Origin: Hoylesella oralis ATCC 33269
GTDB lineage: Bacteria > Bacteroidota > Bacteroidia > Bacteroidales > Bacteroidaceae
Length of the DNA: 64,000 nucleotides
Assembly: GCF_000185145.2 (NCBI RefSeq)
Contig: NZ_GL833119.1
Span: 922,668 to 986,667 of the forward strand
Direction of reading: 5' to 3'
The position numbers were made by a program, and so were the translations under genes. Under the pieces are notes generated by a model. The model saw only the letters and a list, made by a program, of their open reading frames with translations, had not been told where the DNA came from and ran no database searches. Positions 36,584 to 44,766 of the stretch are shown here, piece by piece (position 1 is the first letter of the stretch; every line of letters begins with the position of its first letter).

Positions 36584-36715
36584 GGTGAGTGGGCAAGGTG
36601 TGCGGGCCATCTGGTGCTAATTTTGCCTACACCTTATTATATTATATGCGGAAAAGCCAAAATATAACCGTAATGACTCTACAACCTGTAAAACTTGAAA
36701 ACAATTTTTGTTTTT

Positions 36716-36747
36716 CTTGCCAAACCCAATAAAAATACCTATATTTG
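36716..36747 (+). promoter_or_regulatory. Promoter of the aquaporin gene
   Basis: CTTG at 36716-36719 is followed after 20 bases by TATATTTG at 36740-36747, a near-consensus Bacteroides promoter. The predicted start near 36753 leaves a leader of about 40 bases. Confidence 0.7.
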
Positions 36748-36793
36748 CGCTGTTATGTATGATAATGATCATTTTATTTAAGTTTTTTTATAT

Positions 36794-37483
36794 ATGAAAA
36801 AGTATTTAGCAGAGATGTTTGGCACGATGGTGCTTGTGCTTATGGGTTGCGGAGCGGCCGTGAGTTTGGGATGTAACAACGGTGATCCTGAAACAGTTGT
36901 CGGTACAGCGATGGCATTCGGCCTGTCTGTCGTTGCTATGGCTTATACCATCGGCGGTATTTCGGGCTGTCATATCAATCCAGCCATTACTCTTGGTGTG
37001 TTTCTAAGTAAACGTATGAGCGCTAAAGACTGCGGTATGTACATGTTGTTCCAAGTAATAGGAGGCATAATAGGTGCATCTATCCTTTATATTATTACAT
37101 CCAGTACGGGTATAGTGGGCACCGGAGCCAACGATTTGCAGGCTTATGGCGACGGAACCATTACGGTTATCGGCGGTTTCTTGGCCGAAATGTTCTTTAC
37201 ATGCGTATTTGTATTGGTGGTACTTGGCGCTACAGCCAAGACAAACGGTGCAACTAACAACTTTGCAGGCTTGGCTATCGGCTTGTCGCTGATACTTGTA
37301 CATTTGGTATGTATCCACTACACGGGCACTTCTGTGAACCCTGCACGTTCTATAGGGCCGGCTCTTTTCCAAGGCGGAACGGCACTCCATAACCTTTGGA
37401 TATTTATTGTTGCGCCGATGGTAGGTGCAGTTATCGCCGCTCTTGTATGGAAAGTGGTCGATCCGGAACAGGTAGAAAAGTAA
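36794..37483 (+). CDS. aqpZ: Aquaporin / MIP-family channel
   Basis: This 229-residue inner-membrane protein is a major intrinsic protein with six membrane segments and two half-helices carrying the NPA boxes: HINPAIT at about residues 64-70 and SVNPARS at about 184-190. The length and the Arg after the second NPA fit water-selective AqpZ better than glycerol facilitators, which are usually longer. It is flanked by its own promoter and a strong terminator, so it is a single-gene unit. Confidence 0.9.
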   Translation: MKKYLAEMFGTMVLVLMGCGAAVSLGCNNGDPETVVGTAMAFGLSVVAMAYTIGGISGCHINPAITLGVFLSKRMSAKDCGMYMLFQVIGGIIGASILYIITSSTGIVGTGANDLQAYGDGTITVIGGFLAEMFFTCVFVLVVLGATAKTNGATNNFAGLAIGLSLILVHLVCIHYTGTSVNPARSIGPALFQGGTALHNLWIFIVAPMVGAVIAALVWKVVDPEQVEK

Positions 37484-37527
37484 TTATATCATTCATATTT
37501 TGTCTCCGGAAATGGGGGCAAACAGCA

Positions 37528-37578
37528 AGAAAGGTTACCGCTATGTAGTATTTACGGTGGCGGTGACCTTTCTTTTTA
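37528..37578 (+). terminator. Terminator of the aquaporin gene
   Basis: A 14-bp stem with one G-T pair (37528-37541 with 37560-37573) has an 18-base loop and is followed by TTTT. It separates aqpZ from the sugar permease, which starts only 34 bases later. Confidence 0.8.
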
Positions 37579-37611
37579 TTAAGTTATTCATGTTTGGAAT
37601 TTATAGATAGG

Positions 37612-38844
37612 ATGAAAAAAAATAAGGTTTCGCTGACAGAGAAGAAATATCTTGTGCCCTTTATACTAATAACTTCGTTGTTTTTTCTATGGGGATTTGC
37701 AAGGGCTATCCTCGATCTATTGAACAAACATTTTCAGAATGAGCTGCATATTACGATCACACAGTCGGCACTCATACAGGTTACAACCTACCTCGGTTAC
37801 TTTCTGACCGCCATTCCGGCAGGCATTTTTATCAATAAGTTCGGCTATCGACGTGGCGTAGTTTTTGGTCTTTTGCTCTTCGGATGCGGTTCCTTGCTGT
37901 TTATTCCGGGGGCTGAATTGGGCACATTTTATGGTTTTCTTGCCGCTTTATTTATCATCGGATGCGGTTTGGTATTTCTCGAAACGGCGGCAAATCCGTA
38001 TGTTACGGAACTTGGAGTGCGCGAAACGGCCACGAGCAGGCTCAACCTGTCGCAGTCGTTCAACGGGCTTGGCAGTCTTTTTGCAACATTTTGTGTAGGA
38101 CAGTTCTTGTTTCGAAACGATACGACCGATGGTAATGTGGTGGTTCCTTATACCATTCTCGGGACTTTGGTATTAGTAATAGCCGTGATATTCTCGAGAG
38201 TAGACCTGCCTGAGATAACACATGAAGCGGCAAAGATGGAAGCAGAAAATAAGGAAGACGGTAATCTTAGAAGCCTTTGGAGGCATAAATTGTTTGTTTT
38301 CGGCCTGTTTGCATTGCTGGCATACGAGGTGGCCGAAATCTCTATCAATAGTTATTTCATCAATTTCGTGACCGGTCAGAATTGGATGAGCGACCGTACT
38401 GCTTCTGTTGTACTTACCTGTGCGCTGGCTTTCTTTATGGTGGGACGTTTCATAGGCAGCTGGATTATGCGACGTGTACGTGCCGAAAAGATGCTGCTGA
38501 TATGCGGTTCAGGCACGGTAGGTTGCACATTAATCGTGCTTTTGGACATGGAAAATCTGTCTCTGATTGCGCTTTTGTGCAATTACATGTTCGAGGCAAT
38601 CATGTTTCCCACTATATTCTCTTTGGCTTTGTCGGGCTTAGGACGGCTTACCAAGAGTGCTTCGTCGCTGTTAATGATGACGCCTATCGGCGGTTGCGGT
38701 TTCCTATTGATGGGCTATGTGGCCGATAATACGAACCTTGTGGTGCCGTTTATAATTCCTTTGATTGGCTATATGTTCGTATTTCTGTACGCTCTGCGGT
38801 TGGTAAGAGGATATAGAAACGATATTGGAACAACAGTGAAGTGA
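37612..38844 (+). CDS. FucP-like sugar:proton symporter (MFS)
   Basis: This 410-residue protein (ATG at 37612; the TTG at 37594 is a less likely start) is a 12-segment major facilitator of the fucose/glucose/galactose permease family. The segments FFLWGFARAILD and LQVTTYLGYFLTAIPAG (read QVTTYLGYFLTAIPAG) in the first half are characteristic, as is ETAANPYVTELG at about residues 131-142. FucP uses the first segment's Asp for proton coupling; an acidic residue is in the same place here. It would import a hexose or 6-deoxyhexose. The substrate is unproven. Confidence 0.88.
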   Translation: MKKNKVSLTEKKYLVPFILITSLFFLWGFARAILDLLNKHFQNELHITITQSALIQVTTYLGYFLTAIPAGIFINKFGYRRGVVFGLLLFGCGSLLFIPGAELGTFYGFLAALFIIGCGLVFLETAANPYVTELGVRETATSRLNLSQSFNGLGSLFATFCVGQFLFRNDTTDGNVVVPYTILGTLVLVIAVIFSRVDLPEITHEAAKMEAENKEDGNLRSLWRHKLFVFGLFALLAYEVAEISINSYFINFVTGQNWMSDRTASVVLTCALAFFMVGRFIGSWIMRRVRAEKMLLICGSGTVGCTLIVLLDMENLSLIALLCNYMFEAIMFPTIFSLALSGLGRLTKSASSLLMMTPIGGCGFLLMGYVADNTNLVVPFIIPLIGYMFVFLYALRLVRGYRNDIGTTVK

Positions 38845-38934
38845 TAAAAGACAATAGGATATAGGTTTGAAGTGATGGTTTTCGTTTCAGATCGGGTAAG
38901 GACGGAAAGACGGTATCCGTAAAGTAAAAAGCCT

Positions 38935-38975
38935 GTGCATAAGGATGCTGTTTTTTATAGCATGCCCCTATGCAC
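38935..38975 (-). terminator. Two-part hairpin between convergent genes
   Basis: GTGCATA (38935-38941) pairs with TATGCAC (38969-38975), and ATGCT (38945-38949) with AGCAT (38959-38963). On the minus strand it is followed by CTTTTTAC, so it should terminate the phosphatase transcript; it may also act on the permease transcript from the other side. Confidence 0.7.
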
Positions 38976-39038
38976 AAGCAAAAGGTTTATTCTTTATTAT
39001 ATTATTTGCCCTTACAGCATCGTCTATTGTGGCAGCCG

Positions 39039-39944
39039 TTATTCGAACACGCTATAGATGGGCAGTCCGCGCCATGCCTGCGGGCGTTTTAGGTTGAACA
39101 CCTCGGCGATTGTGGCAGCCGTATCGAACTGCATCATCACGTCTTTTATTACCATTCCTTTCTTCACGTTCTTGCCGCAGATGATAAAAGGAATTTCCAT
39201 TTCCTGTAGGGTTTTCCCGCCATGACCTTTGCCTATCCCGCCATGATCCGACGTCATCATGACGATAGTATCGTCGTATATGCCTGCATCTTTCAGTGCT
39301 TGAATGATGCGTCCTACCTGCTTGTCGAGCTTGGCAAGCACGTCGTAGTATGCCGGAGTATCGTGCCCGATGGCGTGTCCCACGTGGTCGACCTGATCAA
39401 AGCATACGGCCAAGAACGTTGGTTTACTCTTCTTAATGTACTGTTCGGCCATCCGGCAGAGTTGCTCGTCGTCTTTTTCGTAATTAGATGCCACGTCTAC
39501 GTAATTAATAGCAAGCGAATCGATAAGATATTTTATGCCATCCCACTCGGCAATGTTCCCTGTTTCGGCGTTAGGTATCTGCTCTCTGATGACAGAATAG
39601 ATGGTAGGATAGATGCCATGAGCATTGGTACACATCGAAGGTATTTCGGGTACGCGCGAATTCCAGTTGGTGTATCCGTGCATTTCAGTACATGCACCGT
39701 TGAACATTGCCGACCAATTGACGGCTGATTCTGATGGGAGATCGCAACGTTTCTTCAGTGTATAGCAGCCATTCTGCATGAGTGAGCGTATATTAGGTAT
39801 GTCGTGTGCCTTCGGTACGCTATATGCACCCCATCCGTCTATACCGATTAATACCACATGTTTTGCCTTCCATTTCTTTGCATTTGCCTGCATTAATCCG
39901 AATACCGTAAGCATGAGTACGGCCAATAGTATTTTTCTGTTCAT
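39039..39944 (-). CDS. Secreted phosphodiesterase/phosphatase of the alkaline phosphatase superfamily
   Basis: This 301-residue protein has a signal peptide (residues 1-22) and a type I phosphodiesterase/nucleotide pyrophosphatase fold. Metal and catalytic motifs are complete: GIDG near residue 34, a Ser/Thr nucleophile region SESAVNWS at about 68-75, DQVDHVGH at about 187-194, and SDHGG with GHGGKT. The family hydrolyses phosphodiesters or phosphomonoesters. It is the last minus-strand gene of the SusCD locus (256 bases after the glycoside hydrolase). A role in removing phosphate from an imported glycan is inferred from context. Confidence 0.9.
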   Translation of the reverse strand: MNRKILLAVLMLTVFGLMQANAKKWKAKHVVLIGIDGWGAYSVPKAHDIPNIRSLMQNGCYTLKKRCDLPSESAVNWSAMFNGACTEMHGYTNWNSRVPEIPSMCTNAHGIYPTIYSVIREQIPNAETGNIAEWDGIKYLIDSLAINYVDVASNYEKDDEQLCRMAEQYIKKSKPTFLAVCFDQVDHVGHAIGHDTPAYYDVLAKLDKQVGRIIQALKDAGIYDDTIVMMTSDHGGIGKGHGGKTLQEMEIPFIICGKNVKKGMVIKDVMMQFDTAATIAEVFNLKRPQAWRGLPIYSVFE

Positions 39945-40200
39945 TGTAGATTGATAATTTTATGTTGTTTAAATTAGGTTATGACTTGCGAATATTTACC
40001 GTTCGTCGCCGCCTTATCGCTTTTTGCCTTTGATAGGAGGGCGGTATGTCTGAGATGAATGATACATGTAAGCGGCTTGGAACTACGGTCTGAACAAGAC
40101 AGGTGGCAGGTCTGTCGGGCGCTGAAGCTGCAATCGCGATGCTTATTACTGCATGCGCCTATGGTTATCTGTAATATGATTGGGCGTAGAACGGATGGTT

Positions 40201-41808
40201 TCAGATAATTTGCGAGCCTGCCTTGATTTCTTTTTCTACCTTATTGTCGCCCCAAAGAAGTACGGCTTTGAAGGGTACATTGCTCTTGATAGTAACCTTG
40301 GGCTTCTCTTCGGCATTGCTGCGTTTGGCAACTTTGAACGATATGGAGCCGTTCTCGCCGTAGGGATACTTATCTATACCGTAGGCATCGAGCAGGTTTA
40401 CGTCGATCGTAATCGTGTTCGACTCATGGTTTGCACGTATGCCGAAGATGTATTCTATCAGTTCTGCGATAGGCGGCAGGCCTGTCCAGCCCACGAAGTC
40501 CTTGCGTGCCATGAAGCCGGGTGCAGCCTCTTCGGGTGCATAATACTCGAAGAAAGTACCTGTGTTTTGGTAAACTTTAAAGACGTTGTAGTAATGGTTC
40601 AGAGTTATATCGTAGGCCAATTTGCGGTAGCCCTTGTCTGCAAGTCCGGAAATAACCATGTAATTGGTGCTCGGCCATACGCCTCCCACCCAATAACGCC
40701 CGTTGGCTTTATACTTAGGATTATCGGCTGCGAGCGACGGAATGCGATGGTAACGGTTGAATTTGGCCGTATCGGACAGATGAGACACCAGTTTGTCGAG
40801 ACGATCTTTACCGAGTACGTTCGTTTGTAACGCCCAATAGGCATAAATGCCCTGCGTAGTGCTGAGGCTGTCGTTTTCGTATTGATCGTACAGGAAACCG
40901 TCTTTGCTGTTCCACATGTTCTTGTTGATGTAGGCAGAAAGCCTTTTAATGTCGTCTTCAAAGGTTTCTATCTCTTGCCAACGCTCAAGATAAAACCCCA
41001 TTTTGAGCAGAATGTCGGCCACCATGATTTGCTGTAAGCAGGCATCGAGCCATATCATGTGGCCGTTGCTGTAGATTGTATTGTAGCCATCCTGTACACG
41101 CGGCATGTTATCCATGCCCGTTCCCCAGCCACTGCTCCAATATGTACCGTTACGCCAAGTACGGTTCAGCTTCAACCATTTGTAATATGCCGCCAATACA
41201 GGGAACACCTTGTTCAGACGGTTATCATCTCCGAATTGGGTATAATAAAGCCATTCCGACCACGGCAGCAGGTTCGGGCCCGTACTGGTGGGATCATATC
41301 TGCCGAAACAATCGGAACCATCTGCCCGTATTTCGCGGCAGATGAAGCCGTCGGGGTGCTGTTTAGCGTAGAAATTATCAAGAGTTTTCTGGAACGGGAA
41401 GAAGTTTTTACCGTAACGGCAGAACATGGTAATAAAGGCATCGTCCCACATGAAGATGTTTCCGTTGTATGCCGGAGCAATATAACTGGTAACGAAACCG
41501 GAGTCGTCGAGCGGCTGACAGATGTTTCCGATGCCTATCTGCCACGCTCGCCAGTACATCTCAATCTCCTTCGCATGCCCTTCCCAATAGGGCGAGGGCA
41601 ACACCTTGCGGGCTTGTTCGAATGTTCCGGGCTTTGTCTTTTCTACTTTCGCCGTACGAAAAGAGTTCTCTGCAACGAGCGTTTCCATAACATAAGTGTT
41701 TTTGTACGGCAATTTATATAATGGAGAACCCGAAGGTATCAGGTTTTGTGCAGCAGCCGGTGCCGGCAAGAGCACCGTTAAAAGCAAAATCTTCTTTAGT
41801 AGTATCAT
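40201..41808 (-). CDS. Secreted MGH1/GH63-like glycoside hydrolase
   Basis: This 535-residue protein has a signal peptide (about residues 1-20) and an (alpha/alpha)6-barrel glycoside hydrolase resembling the MGH1-like/GH63-GH37 clan. The signature GWGTGMDNMPR at about residues 227-237 contains the probable acid Asp, and the late FFEYYAPEEAAPG with DFVGWTGLPPI fits the base region. Such enzymes cut alpha-linked glucose, mannose or mannosyl-glycerate units. It is downstream of the alkaline phosphatase (40-base gap) and upstream of the phosphodiesterase, so its substrate may be a phosphorylated or glucosylated glycan. The exact family is uncertain. Confidence 0.85.
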   Translation of the reverse strand: MILLKKILLLTVLLPAPAAAQNLIPSGSPLYKLPYKNTYVMETLVAENSFRTAKVEKTKPGTFEQARKVLPSPYWEGHAKEIEMYWRAWQIGIGNICQPLDDSGFVTSYIAPAYNGNIFMWDDAFITMFCRYGKNFFPFQKTLDNFYAKQHPDGFICREIRADGSDCFGRYDPTSTGPNLLPWSEWLYYTQFGDDNRLNKVFPVLAAYYKWLKLNRTWRNGTYWSSGWGTGMDNMPRVQDGYNTIYSNGHMIWLDACLQQIMVADILLKMGFYLERWQEIETFEDDIKRLSAYINKNMWNSKDGFLYDQYENDSLSTTQGIYAYWALQTNVLGKDRLDKLVSHLSDTAKFNRYHRIPSLAADNPKYKANGRYWVGGVWPSTNYMVISGLADKGYRKLAYDITLNHYYNVFKVYQNTGTFFEYYAPEEAAPGFMARKDFVGWTGLPPIAELIEYIFGIRANHESNTITIDVNLLDAYGIDKYPYGENGSISFKVAKRSNAEEKPKVTIKSNVPFKAVLLWGDNKVEKEIKAGSQII

Positions 41809-41848
41809 CGTTTCATTTTATTTTCGCCGGTTATGATTGTGGGGTGCA

Positions 41849-42976
41849 TTACATATCCATCAGTTTCTTGATCTTCCAAAAAATATCGGTATTGTCCATA
41901 AAACCGGTAAACTGTTCGGATCCCGGGCCGAATGCATATACAGGAACCATGGTGCCTGAATGGTCTTTAGTAGAGAAATTGCAGACAACGGTGCCGCTTT
42001 CAAGGTTTCCGCCATGTACGGTCATGCCGCCCGTTTCGTGATCTGCAGTGATTACCACCAATGTCTGTCCGTCTTTGGCTGCCCATTTCATAACTTCGCC
42101 CACGGTACGATCGAAGTCTAAAGTTTCTTTCATAAGCATGTCGAGCTGATTGAAATGCCCGTAATCGTCGAGTTGCGAACCCTCTATCATCATGAAGAAG
42201 CCGTTTTTGTTTTGATTCATAAGGTTCATACCTTTCAATGCAGCGCGGGCAAGCAGGTCGCCTCGTTCGTCGGGAAGCGGGGTATCGACGTCGTAGGGCA
42301 CGCAAAATACTTTGCCTTTCTGCCACTTTTGCAGGTCTTCCCATGTGCGGGAAATGTGATATCCCTTGCTTTTAAGTTCGTTGAAAATATTACGTCCGTC
42401 GGTTCTGTGTTCAAAATATTTGGCTCCGCCGCCGAATGCATAATCGATATTGCTGTCTAAGTAATCGGCAACAAGGTCTTGTTCGTTGTTTCTATCTATG
42501 TTATGACAGCAGAAATCGCAGGGGGTAGCGTCCCAAAGTCGACATGTAACGGCGATACCTGCATCTTTTCCCTTGGTTTTAGCTAACGTGCACAACGAGG
42601 TGAGCGGCTTTCCGTCGGCATCGACGCCCACAGCATGGTAAATAGTTTTATAACCTGTTGCCAACGAAGTGCCTCCCGAGCCGGAGTCGGTGATGAGCCT
42701 GTTTGAAGCAGGTGTTTTCGAGAGCCCCGTAGCTTGGGCATTCTCTAACCACAGATGGCCGCGGTTGCACGTCCATGCAGCCTGTATGTGCATCAAGCTC
42801 ATGCCGTCTCCTATCATCAGAATTACATTCTTTACATGGCCTTTGCCCGAAACAGGAGAAATCTTTTCTACGGTGTATGGCTTTTCTAATGTATATTCTT
42901 GTAGGTTGACGGTCTGTGCGTCGGCGCCGATATAGGCAAACAATGCCGTAAGGAATAAAAGTTTTTTAATTTTCAT
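41849..42976 (-). CDS. Secreted alkaline phosphatase
   Basis: This 375-residue protein has a signal peptide and a PhoA-type alkaline phosphatase fold. Visible motifs are MIGDGMS (metal Asp), TDSGSGGTSLATG with the Ser nucleophile, EGSQLDDYGH (metal Asp and His), TADHETGG (Asp-His) and DHSGTMVP (zinc His). All expected ligands are present, so it should be active and removes phosphate from monoesters in the periplasm. It has its own -7 box (43007-43014) and a hairpin upstream, so it may be partly uncoupled from the susCD transcript. Confidence 0.93.
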   Translation of the reverse strand: MKIKKLLFLTALFAYIGADAQTVNLQEYTLEKPYTVEKISPVSGKGHVKNVILMIGDGMSLMHIQAAWTCNRGHLWLENAQATGLSKTPASNRLITDSGSGGTSLATGYKTIYHAVGVDADGKPLTSLCTLAKTKGKDAGIAVTCRLWDATPCDFCCHNIDRNNEQDLVADYLDSNIDYAFGGGAKYFEHRTDGRNIFNELKSKGYHISRTWEDLQKWQKGKVFCVPYDVDTPLPDERGDLLARAALKGMNLMNQNKNGFFMMIEGSQLDDYGHFNQLDMLMKETLDFDRTVGEVMKWAAKDGQTLVVITADHETGGMTVHGGNLESGTVVCNFSTKDHSGTMVPVYAFGPGSEQFTGFMDNTDIFWKIKKLMDM

Positions 42977-43006
42977 GCCGTGAAATGTTTAGATAGTTTC
43001 GATATA

Positions 43007-43014
43007 CAAAAATA
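43007..43014 (-). promoter_or_regulatory. Possible -7 box of the alkaline phosphatase gene
   Basis: TATTTTTG on the minus strand (43014-43007) lies 31 bases upstream of the start codon. No TTTG is found at the proper distance. It would give the phosphatase and the genes after it a separate promoter. Confidence 0.35.
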
Positions 43015-43057
43015 TCATATTTTCTTTAAGTAGGAAGAATATCTTGAGAAAGGCAGT

Positions 43058-43095
43058 AAATATCCCTGCCTTTTTAAAAAGATACAGGGATATTT
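43058..43095 (-). terminator. Hairpin between the lipoprotein and alkaline phosphatase genes
   Basis: A perfect 11-bp stem (43058-43068 with 43085-43095) has a 16-base loop that can itself pair (CTTTTT/AAAAAG). It lies 15 bases beyond the lipoprotein stop codon. The T content beyond the stem is low, so partial termination or RNA stabilisation are both possible. Confidence 0.5.
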
Positions 43096-43110
43096 GTTGC
43101 GGTTATGTGT

Positions 43111-43926
43111 TTATTCTACGCTTGCTTCTACAGATATACAGTAAGCATTGAGTGTACCGCTGACAGAGGTGGCTGTTGTTTCTCGCAGTACCCAAGACTT
43201 AGGACCGGCCATGAAAATGGCATAGTCGTTGTCGGCATCTTTGGTAACCTGTGTGAATGTATAGCCGTCTACTTGTTCTACAACGCCTTTTAGGCCGGAT
43301 ATAAGACTATTCTTCACAGTACCGACGATCAGTGCACGGTAGGTATTGCTCCCTAATGTTTTTAATGTGGTTACTGCGTTCTTGAGCTGATCATCGTTGT
43401 CGAACCTGACAGTAGCAAAGGGTGTAAGAATTTCTATTGGTGAAGCAACGTTCGATTTAGCCATGATAGGGATGAATTGTATATAACAATCGTCGGTAAT
43501 CTTGAAGCTCTCCACATTATTTATTTTATGATTAAATAGAATTGTACTGCCCTCGATGTTGCCTTGATTGTACTTATTGAAGGCGAAACTCGTAAAACGT
43601 GCAGTCTTTACAGCTAATTCTGTGGAATGATTTTCGCAGGTATTCTGCTCTGAATAATTCTTGATATCCGATCTGTCGACAATTCCTATGGAACATTTGC
43701 TGCCCTTGTTGTTGAAGAATTGGGCTATATTATCGTAGTTTCCCGTAGTTTTATCGTTCAAGTTAGTAATGAAATAGAAGTCTACAGTTTTATTCTTATT
43801 CCATTCCTTCGTATTCGAAGTGCCGTTCTGATTATCGGGAATGACTCCCCAATCTTCTTTAATGCAGGAACAGAATAAAAGAGGAATTGCGAACAATGCC
43901 GTTGATAATAGATATTTTGTTTTCAT
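43111..43926 (-). CDS. Lipoprotein of unknown function in the SusCD locus
   Basis: This 271-residue protein has a lipoprotein signal with Cys21 (FCSC). The mature sequence is rich in Asn, Thr and Ser and looks beta-rich. I do not recognise a family; FYFITNLNDKTTGNYDNIAQFFNN at about residues 51-74 and a FMAGPKSW segment near the C-terminus are the most distinctive parts. Its position, 13 bases after the EEP gene in the susCD transcript, suggests a surface glycan-binding or accessory lipoprotein, as is common in such loci. That is inference. Confidence 0.75.
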   Translation of the reverse strand: MKTKYLLSTALFAIPLLFCSCIKEDWGVIPDNQNGTSNTKEWNKNKTVDFYFITNLNDKTTGNYDNIAQFFNNKGSKCSIGIVDRSDIKNYSEQNTCENHSTELAVKTARFTSFAFNKYNQGNIEGSTILFNHKINNVESFKITDDCYIQFIPIMAKSNVASPIEILTPFATVRFDNDDQLKNAVTTLKTLGSNTYRALIVGTVKNSLISGLKGVVEQVDGYTFTQVTKDADNDYAIFMAGPKSWVLRETTATSVSGTLNAYCISVEASVE

Positions 43927-43939
43927 ATTAGCCTATTTT

Positions 43940-44752
43940 TTATTTAAGTTTAACAACAGAGACAACAGGACAATGGTCGGAAAGTTCCTTTCCATTGAGG
44001 TGTCGATCAAGTACTTTGCAACTCTTCAGCTCCCATTTACCTTTGGTACCAAGAATGAAATCGATTTTAGAAAGGCCGAGATACGTTCCTGAATCATTGT
44101 CCAATCGGTCGTAAACGGTCAGAAGTTTCTTGATAACATCGGAATTTGGCCCTACATTCATATCTCCGCAGAGTATTGTGGGGTAGGTATTGCTTTTCAC
44201 TTCATCGGATGTAAGAACGGCAGCTTGTTCCAACTGTCCGCCTACATGGTCGAGATGAGTGCAGGCAACCCTTATTATTTTGCCTTCAGGAAGCAGTATG
44301 TCGGCAATAACCACACCACGTTGGTCTGCCGAACCGGTAGGGCGCGGCAACTGTATTGTGCTTACATTTAGGATGGGATACCTGCTTAAGATGGCATTTC
44401 CGTAAAGTTCGTTTTCGCAGTATTTATAATTTTCTTCCGGATTTTTGCCGTCTTTATTCGATAAATTATAAGAATATCCGAAGAGTCCAAACAAGTGTAT
44501 ACGGTTAGCAAGGTCTTGCACGACATCCCGATACTTGCCATCGAACTGCTGTCGGGAACTTCTGTTTTCGACTTCATTTAAGCATACCACGTCCGGTTTT
44601 TCATTCCATAACAATTCCGCATAAGGTTGAGTATTGAAATCTGGTTCGAAAGAGCGGATATTAAACGTAATTATTTTCAGTTCCTGTGCATTGCCAATGA
44701 AGGGTAATGCAAGGAAAAGTGCAGTCAGAATATAAATATGTCTTAATTTCAT
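43940..44752 (-). CDS. Secreted endonuclease/exonuclease/phosphatase-family protein in the SusCD locus
   Basis: This 270-residue protein has a signal peptide (cleavage near NAQ, residue 23) and an EEP fold. The motifs are complete: ITFNIRSFEPD, CLNEVENR (Glu), CTHLDHVGG (His), CGDMNVGPNSD (Asp/Asn) and the terminal SDHCPV. It is a metal-dependent phosphoesterase; substrates in the family range from DNA to phosphoinositides and sphingomyelin. It is 14 bases after susD, so it is translated with the SusCD pair and probably acts on the imported substrate. It is distinct from the similar gene at 26.1 kb. Confidence 0.92.
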   Translation of the reverse strand: MKLRHIYILTALFLALPFIGNAQELKIITFNIRSFEPDFNTQPYAELLWNEKPDVVCLNEVENRSSRQQFDGKYRDVVQDLANRIHLFGLFGYSYNLSNKDGKNPEENYKYCENELYGNAILSRYPILNVSTIQLPRPTGSADQRGVVIADILLPEGKIIRVACTHLDHVGGQLEQAAVLTSDEVKSNTYPTILCGDMNVGPNSDVIKKLLTVYDRLDNDSGTYLGLSKIDFILGTKGKWELKSCKVLDRHLNGKELSDHCPVVSVVKLK

Positions 44753-44766
44753 AATCTATCTTTTTA

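Noticed and set aside
37594..37611. TTG start giving a longer sugar permease
   Set aside because: The ATG at 37612 is preceded by a plausible ribosome-binding context, and the family begins near it.
41059..41721. 220-residue plus-strand frame opposite the glycoside hydrolase
   Set aside because: It is antisense to a conserved enzyme and begins without start context.
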